Assembly: GCF_042682685.1 (NCBI RefSeq)
Contig: NZ_JBHUHX010000009.1
Coordinates: 62,001-126,000 of the forward strand
Direction of reading: 5' to 3'
DNA length: 64,000 nucleotides
Source: Imhoffiella fuscus
GTDB lineage: Bacteria; Pseudomonadota; Gammaproteobacteria; Chromatiales; Chromatiaceae
The notes under the pieces are model-generated. The model was not told the DNA's origin, searched no databases, and saw only the letters and a list, made by a program, of their open reading frames with translations. The position numbers and the translations under genes are program-made. This document shows, in pieces, positions 60,723-64,000 of the stretch; positions within the stretch are counted from its first letter, which is position 1, and the number at the start of each line of letters is the position of its first letter.

Positions 60723-62075
60723 TCAGGGGTCTGCGTGCAACGAGCTGGCCGCTGGAGGCTGGCAGCTGACGGCTTTATTCACCAGCGCCTCGTCGATCAC
60801 GGCCAGCAGGCGCTCCAACGCCCCCCGATTGCGCTCGACCACGGCCTGGCCCTGCGCGCCGACCTCGGCGCGCAGGGCCGCATCGGTCAACCAGACTCCA
60901 AGCCGCTCGGCGAGCGCCTCGGCATCGGCGACCCGCGCCGCGCCGCCCGCTTCCAGCATCATCTCGGTGATGGCGGCGAAATTGAAGGTATGGGGTCCGA
61001 CCAGAATAGGCACGCCCCAGGCCGCCGCCTCCAGCAGATTGTGACCACCGACTGCAACCAGACTGCCGCCGATGAAGGCGACGTCGCCCGCCGCGAGGAA
61101 GGCGGGCAACTCGCCCATGGTGTCGCCGAGGAAGACCGAAGTCTCTTCGTTGCAGGCATCCTGATGGCTGCGCCGGACCAGACCGAACCCCTGACGTCCG
61201 ACCAGGGCGGCGACGCGATCGAAGCGTTCGGGGTGGCGCGGCACCAGCACCAAGAGCGCCTGGGGCAGGCGCTCCAGCAACCGGCGATGGGCCTGCAGCA
61301 GCAACGCCTCCTCCCCCTCGTGCGTGCTGGCCGCCACCCACACCGGGCGCTGCCCCCACAATCGGCGTATCGCCTCGGCGCAGTCACGCTGACTGGCGGG
61401 CTGGCGCAGATCGAATTTGATGCTTCCGGTGACCCGGACCCGCTCACCCAGCGCGCCGAGCTCGATCAGACGATCGGCATCGGCCTGACTCTGGGCCGCG
61501 ATCAGGGTGAAGCGCCGCAGGGTCTCGCGGGTGAACTCGGGCACGCGCGCATAGCCCCGGGCCGAACGCGCCGATAGGCGGGCGTTCGCGAGCACGACCG
61601 GAATGCCACGCCGCTCGCAGGCCGCCAACAGGTTGGGCCAGATCTCGGTCTCCATCACGATCAGCAACCGAGGACGCACCTGGTCGAGAAAGCGCCCGAC
61701 GATTCCCGGCAGATCGTAGGGCATGTAACGGTGTGCGACGCCGTCCCCGAACAGCTCACCGAGCCGCGCCGCGCCGGTGGGCGTGGTGGTGGTGACCAGA
61801 ATGCCCTCATCGCGAAACCGTTCGAGCAACTGGCGAATCAAGAGCCCCGCCGCCTGAACCTCGCCCACCGAGACGGCGTGGATCCAGATTCCAGCCCTGG
61901 GCGCACGCCCCCCCAAGGCCAACCGCTCGCCGATACGCCTGCGATAGGCCGGCGCCTTGATGCTGCGCCAATAGAGCCGCAGCAGCGCCAGCGGAAGCAT
62001 CAGACGCAGGATCAGGGTATAGAGTCCCCGCGTCGCGAGCCTCAATCCCCGTTCTCCATCGGTGCGCTCATCCAT
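60723..62075 (-). CDS. waaA: 3-deoxy-D-manno-octulosonic acid transferase (WaaA/KdtA)
   Basis: WaaA adds Kdo residues to lipid A precursor at the inner membrane. The 450-residue product has an N-terminal membrane helix, IWIHAVSVGEVQAA, VTTTTPTGAARL, METEIWPNLL and the donor-binding VGGHNLLEAAAWGVPIL. The ATG at 62,075 overlaps the stop of the chemoreceptor gene. The last residues (AVSCQPPAASSLH) are encoded by a dispersed repeat and are probably an added tail. Confidence 0.95.
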   Translation of the reverse strand: MDERTDGERGLRLATRGLYTLILRLMLPLALLRLYWRSIKAPAYRRRIGERLALGGRAPRAGIWIHAVSVGEVQAAGLLIRQLLERFRDEGILVTTTTPTGAARLGELFGDGVAHRYMPYDLPGIVGRFLDQVRPRLLIVMETEIWPNLLAACERRGIPVVLANARLSARSARGYARVPEFTRETLRRFTLIAAQSQADADRLIELGALGERVRVTGSIKFDLRQPASQRDCAEAIRRLWGQRPVWVAASTHEGEEALLLQAHRRLLERLPQALLVLVPRHPERFDRVAALVGRQGFGLVRRSHQDACNEETSVFLGDTMGELPAFLAAGDVAFIGGSLVAVGGHNLLEAAAWGVPILVGPHTFNFAAITEMMLEAGGAARVADAEALAERLGVWLTDAALRAEVGAQGQAVVERNRGALERLLAVIDEALVNKAVSCQPPAASSLHADP

Positions 62076-63685
62076 CAAGCAGCCAACCGGTCGAGCAGCC
62101 CCTGAAGCTGCAAGGATTCGCCGATCATCTGCTCATAGAGCGCGTTTGCTTGGACCTGATTGGCCGCATCGTGTGCCTGTACGATCTGCTTGCCCAATTC
62201 GTGCACCCGCTGGTGATGGCCATCGAGTTCCTGGAACGCCGTATTGTCGGCGAACCGCGTCTGACCCGCCCCCTTGTACCAGAGACCGAATTCGCAATGC
62301 CGATGATCGGGCAGCGCGCCAGCATCGAGCCGCTCCTGCCCCATCTGGTGCAGCTTGATGCGGCGCACGAACAGCATGTGGGCGATCTTGGCCTTGTGGA
62401 CGATGCTGTCCAGATCGTTTTCGCAGCGGAAGCGACCCAACGCCCCCTGCAATTCCTGAAAGATCCCCATCAGGCGCCCCGCCGTCTCCTCGGCGCGTCT
62501 GGACTGGTGCAGCGACTCCTGAGTCAGCGCATTAATCTCGGCGATGTCGCGGGACACCTCGCTGTTGGTCACGGCGAGTTCCTCGGCCGCGGCGGCGATC
62601 TGATCGATCTCGGAGCTGACCGCCCGCGCCCCGTCGAGGATGTCGCTCAAGGCAGCCCCCGAGCGTACCGCCGCATCCGAGCCCTGCTCGGCCTCAGTCA
62701 GCCCCTGGTGCATGGAATCCACGGCGGTGGCCGTCTCCGCCTGGATCGACTGAATCATCTCGCCGATCTCCTGGGTCGCCCGGTTGGTGCGGTTCGCCAA
62801 GGCGCGGACCTCGTCCGCCACCACCGCGAATCCACGTCCCAGCTCGCCCGCGCGCGCCGCCTCGATCGCCGCGTTCAACGCCAGGAGATTGGTCTGATCC
62901 GCGATCTCCTTGATGGTGCCGACGATGGTGCCGATTTGTTGGGATCGAACCCCCAGCCCCTCCACCACCTCGGCCGAATCGCGCACGCGCGCGGCGATGG
63001 CCTGCATGGTATCGACCGTCTCCCGAACCACCTCGGCCCCCTGCGCGGCGGTCTGGCTCGCCTGGCGCGAACGCTCGGCCACGTTACTGCAGCTCTGGGC
63101 GATGCTCGCGGTCGTCATCGTCATCTGCTCGGTCGCCGCCGCCATGCCATTCATGCGGTCGGCGGACTGCTCCACCCGCACCAGCGCCTCGCGCGACTCG
63201 ACCTCCAGATGGAAAACCGTGTCGATCGCCTCGGCGCTGTGACCATGAACGCGCCGAACGACGCCCCGAATGCCCGCCGTGAAGGTCTCCAGCGCGCGGG
63301 CCACCTGGCCCAGTTCATGCCGATCGTGCACCTCCAGAGCATCGGGCATGCTCCCGCCACCCTTGGCGAGATCGCCCAGCACCGCGCCCAACTCATGCAA
63401 CGGCCGGGTGATCGAGCGCACGATAGCGAACAGTGCCAGTGTCAGCAGCAACACGAAGACGGGCATGGTCGTATGCAAGAGACCGAGAAGCCGATCGAAT
63501 TCGGCCAGCATCTCACGCGCCTGCCCATCGACCTGGGCCGCCTGGTCGAACGCCTCGTGAGACATGCGTTCGAGTCCGCCGATCGAGAGCACCACCGCGC
63601 CGTACATTCCCAGCACGAAGACGATGACGATGGCATAGATCAGATACAGCCGGTGGGAAACCTTCAAGGCCACGAAGGGATTCAT
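62075..63685 (-). CDS. Methyl-accepting chemotaxis protein with CZB domain
   Basis: The 536-residue receptor has two membrane segments (about 13-35 and 72-92) flanking a very short periplasmic loop, a HAMP domain and an MCP signalling domain (EIADQTNLLALNAAIEAARAG). The C-terminal CZB zinc-binding domain has the His/Cys pattern KIAHMLFV, DHRHCEFGLWYKGAG and HQRVHELG. CZB sensors respond to zinc or oxidants such as HOCl. It is translationally coupled to waaA, an unrelated function. Confidence 0.94.
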   Translation of the reverse strand: MNPFVALKVSHRLYLIYAIVIVFVLGMYGAVVLSIGGLERMSHEAFDQAAQVDGQAREMLAEFDRLLGLLHTTMPVFVLLLTLALFAIVRSITRPLHELGAVLGDLAKGGGSMPDALEVHDRHELGQVARALETFTAGIRGVVRRVHGHSAEAIDTVFHLEVESREALVRVEQSADRMNGMAAATEQMTMTTASIAQSCSNVAERSRQASQTAAQGAEVVRETVDTMQAIAARVRDSAEVVEGLGVRSQQIGTIVGTIKEIADQTNLLALNAAIEAARAGELGRGFAVVADEVRALANRTNRATQEIGEMIQSIQAETATAVDSMHQGLTEAEQGSDAAVRSGAALSDILDGARAVSSEIDQIAAAAEELAVTNSEVSRDIAEINALTQESLHQSRRAEETAGRLMGIFQELQGALGRFRCENDLDSIVHKAKIAHMLFVRRIKLHQMGQERLDAGALPDHRHCEFGLWYKGAGQTRFADNTAFQELDGHHQRVHELGKQIVQAHDAANQVQANALYEQMIGESLQLQGLLDRLAA

Positions 63686-63765
63686 GTTGCGTTCCTATCG
63701 AATGGGATTCGGAGCGGAGAACCAGGCCTACCACATCGCCTAAAGGGCATGAGTCGACCAGGAAG

Positions 63766-64000
63766 TTAACTGTCGCGGATGGCCCCGATGATACGGCTGG
63801 TCGAACGTCCTGGAAGAAACTCCAAGACCCGCACCTCGCCGCCATTGGCCCGGACGCACTCGGCCCCAGCGATCTGGTCCGGGCGATAGTCCCCGCCCTT
63901 GACCAGCAGATCCGGCTTGACCCGGCAGATGAGCGATTCCGGTGTGTCCTCGCCGAAGGCGCACACCCAGTCCACCGAGGCCAAACCCGCCAATACCGCC
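63766..64000 (-). CDS. Heptose 1-phosphate adenylyltransferase RfaE2/HldE C-terminal part (partial)
   Basis: The fragment runs off the window and has the cytidylyltransferase-fold end VDWVCAFGEDTP, KPDLLVKGGDY and LPGRSTSRIIGAIR. This enzyme makes ADP-heptose precursor for lipopolysaccharide core. Whether it is a separate RfaE2 or the end of bifunctional HldE cannot be told here. It is 80 bp upstream of the chemoreceptor, with waaA following, so these may share an LPS-core context. Confidence 0.9.
   Translation of the reverse strand, partial: AVLAGLASVDWVCAFGEDTPESLICRVKPDLLVKGGDYRPDQIAGAECVRANGGEVRVLEFLPGRSTSRIIGAIRDS

Overview
The window reads as chromosome of a GC-rich gammaproteobacterial diazotroph. 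It most resembles a purple sulfur bacterium of the Chromatiaceae (Allochromatium/Thiocapsa-like). That assignment is inference from gene content: a nif-linked rnf cluster, a NifL-NifA pair, nifB-fdxN-nifO-nifQ and a DraG homologue. No marker gene fixes the genus.

Region 1 (1-7 kb) is housekeeping. It holds a 5'-truncated-at-the-window-edge HNH nuclease gene (minus), priA, argS with a SPOR-domain protein, and an L-lactate dehydrogenase. Region 2 (7,034-23,635) is a 16.6-kb integrative element of lower GC and different codon use. It lies inside the 3' end of an rtcB RNA-ligase gene. Its left end carries a large serine integrase beside attL. Its right end carries a small resolvase with an upstream res-like site and a RecA-fold ATPase followed by iteron-like repeats. 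Between them are antirepressor genes (AntA/BRO type) and several of their wrecks, a hairpin array, a large helicase-like ATPase, several unknown small proteins, and a type II restriction-modification pair. The last eight codons of rtcB are stranded at the far left of the element, and the remaining rtcB body now reads into element DNA for 50 foreign codons.

Region 3 (23.6-29.7 kb) holds the interrupted rtcB with a small ORF and a slipin in one minus-strand run, an unusual tRNA-Ile(GAT)-like gene, an XRE regulator, phoU and a small secreted protein. Region 4 (29.7-53.4 kb) is a nitrogen-fixation region: rnfABCDGEH (minus), divergent nifL-nifA, then nifB, fdxN, nifO, a flavodiiron protein, two 2Fe-2S ferredoxins, nifQ, draG, a hemerythrin and a SIR2-like protein. 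Good sigma-54 promoters with paired NifA sites (TGT-N10-ACA) lie before rnfA and nifB. The gene products fit together: Rnf uses ion-motive force to reduce ferredoxin for nitrogenase, NifB/NifQ feed FeMo-cofactor synthesis, NifL/NifA control transcription, and DraG reverses nitrogenase ADP-ribosylation. This block is interrupted by trkH, an alkaline phosphatase, a YibE/F transporter, and an apparent orphan integron cassette carrying a TIR-domain gene (41,664-42,583).

Region 5 (53.6-64 kb) is again housekeeping: a DEAD-box helicase, an ABC1/UbiB kinase, a KefB-type antiporter, a protein-isoaspartate methyltransferase-like protein, an isochorismatase-like hydrolase, a chemoreceptor with CZB domain, waaA and the edge of a heptose-phosphate adenylyltransferase gene.
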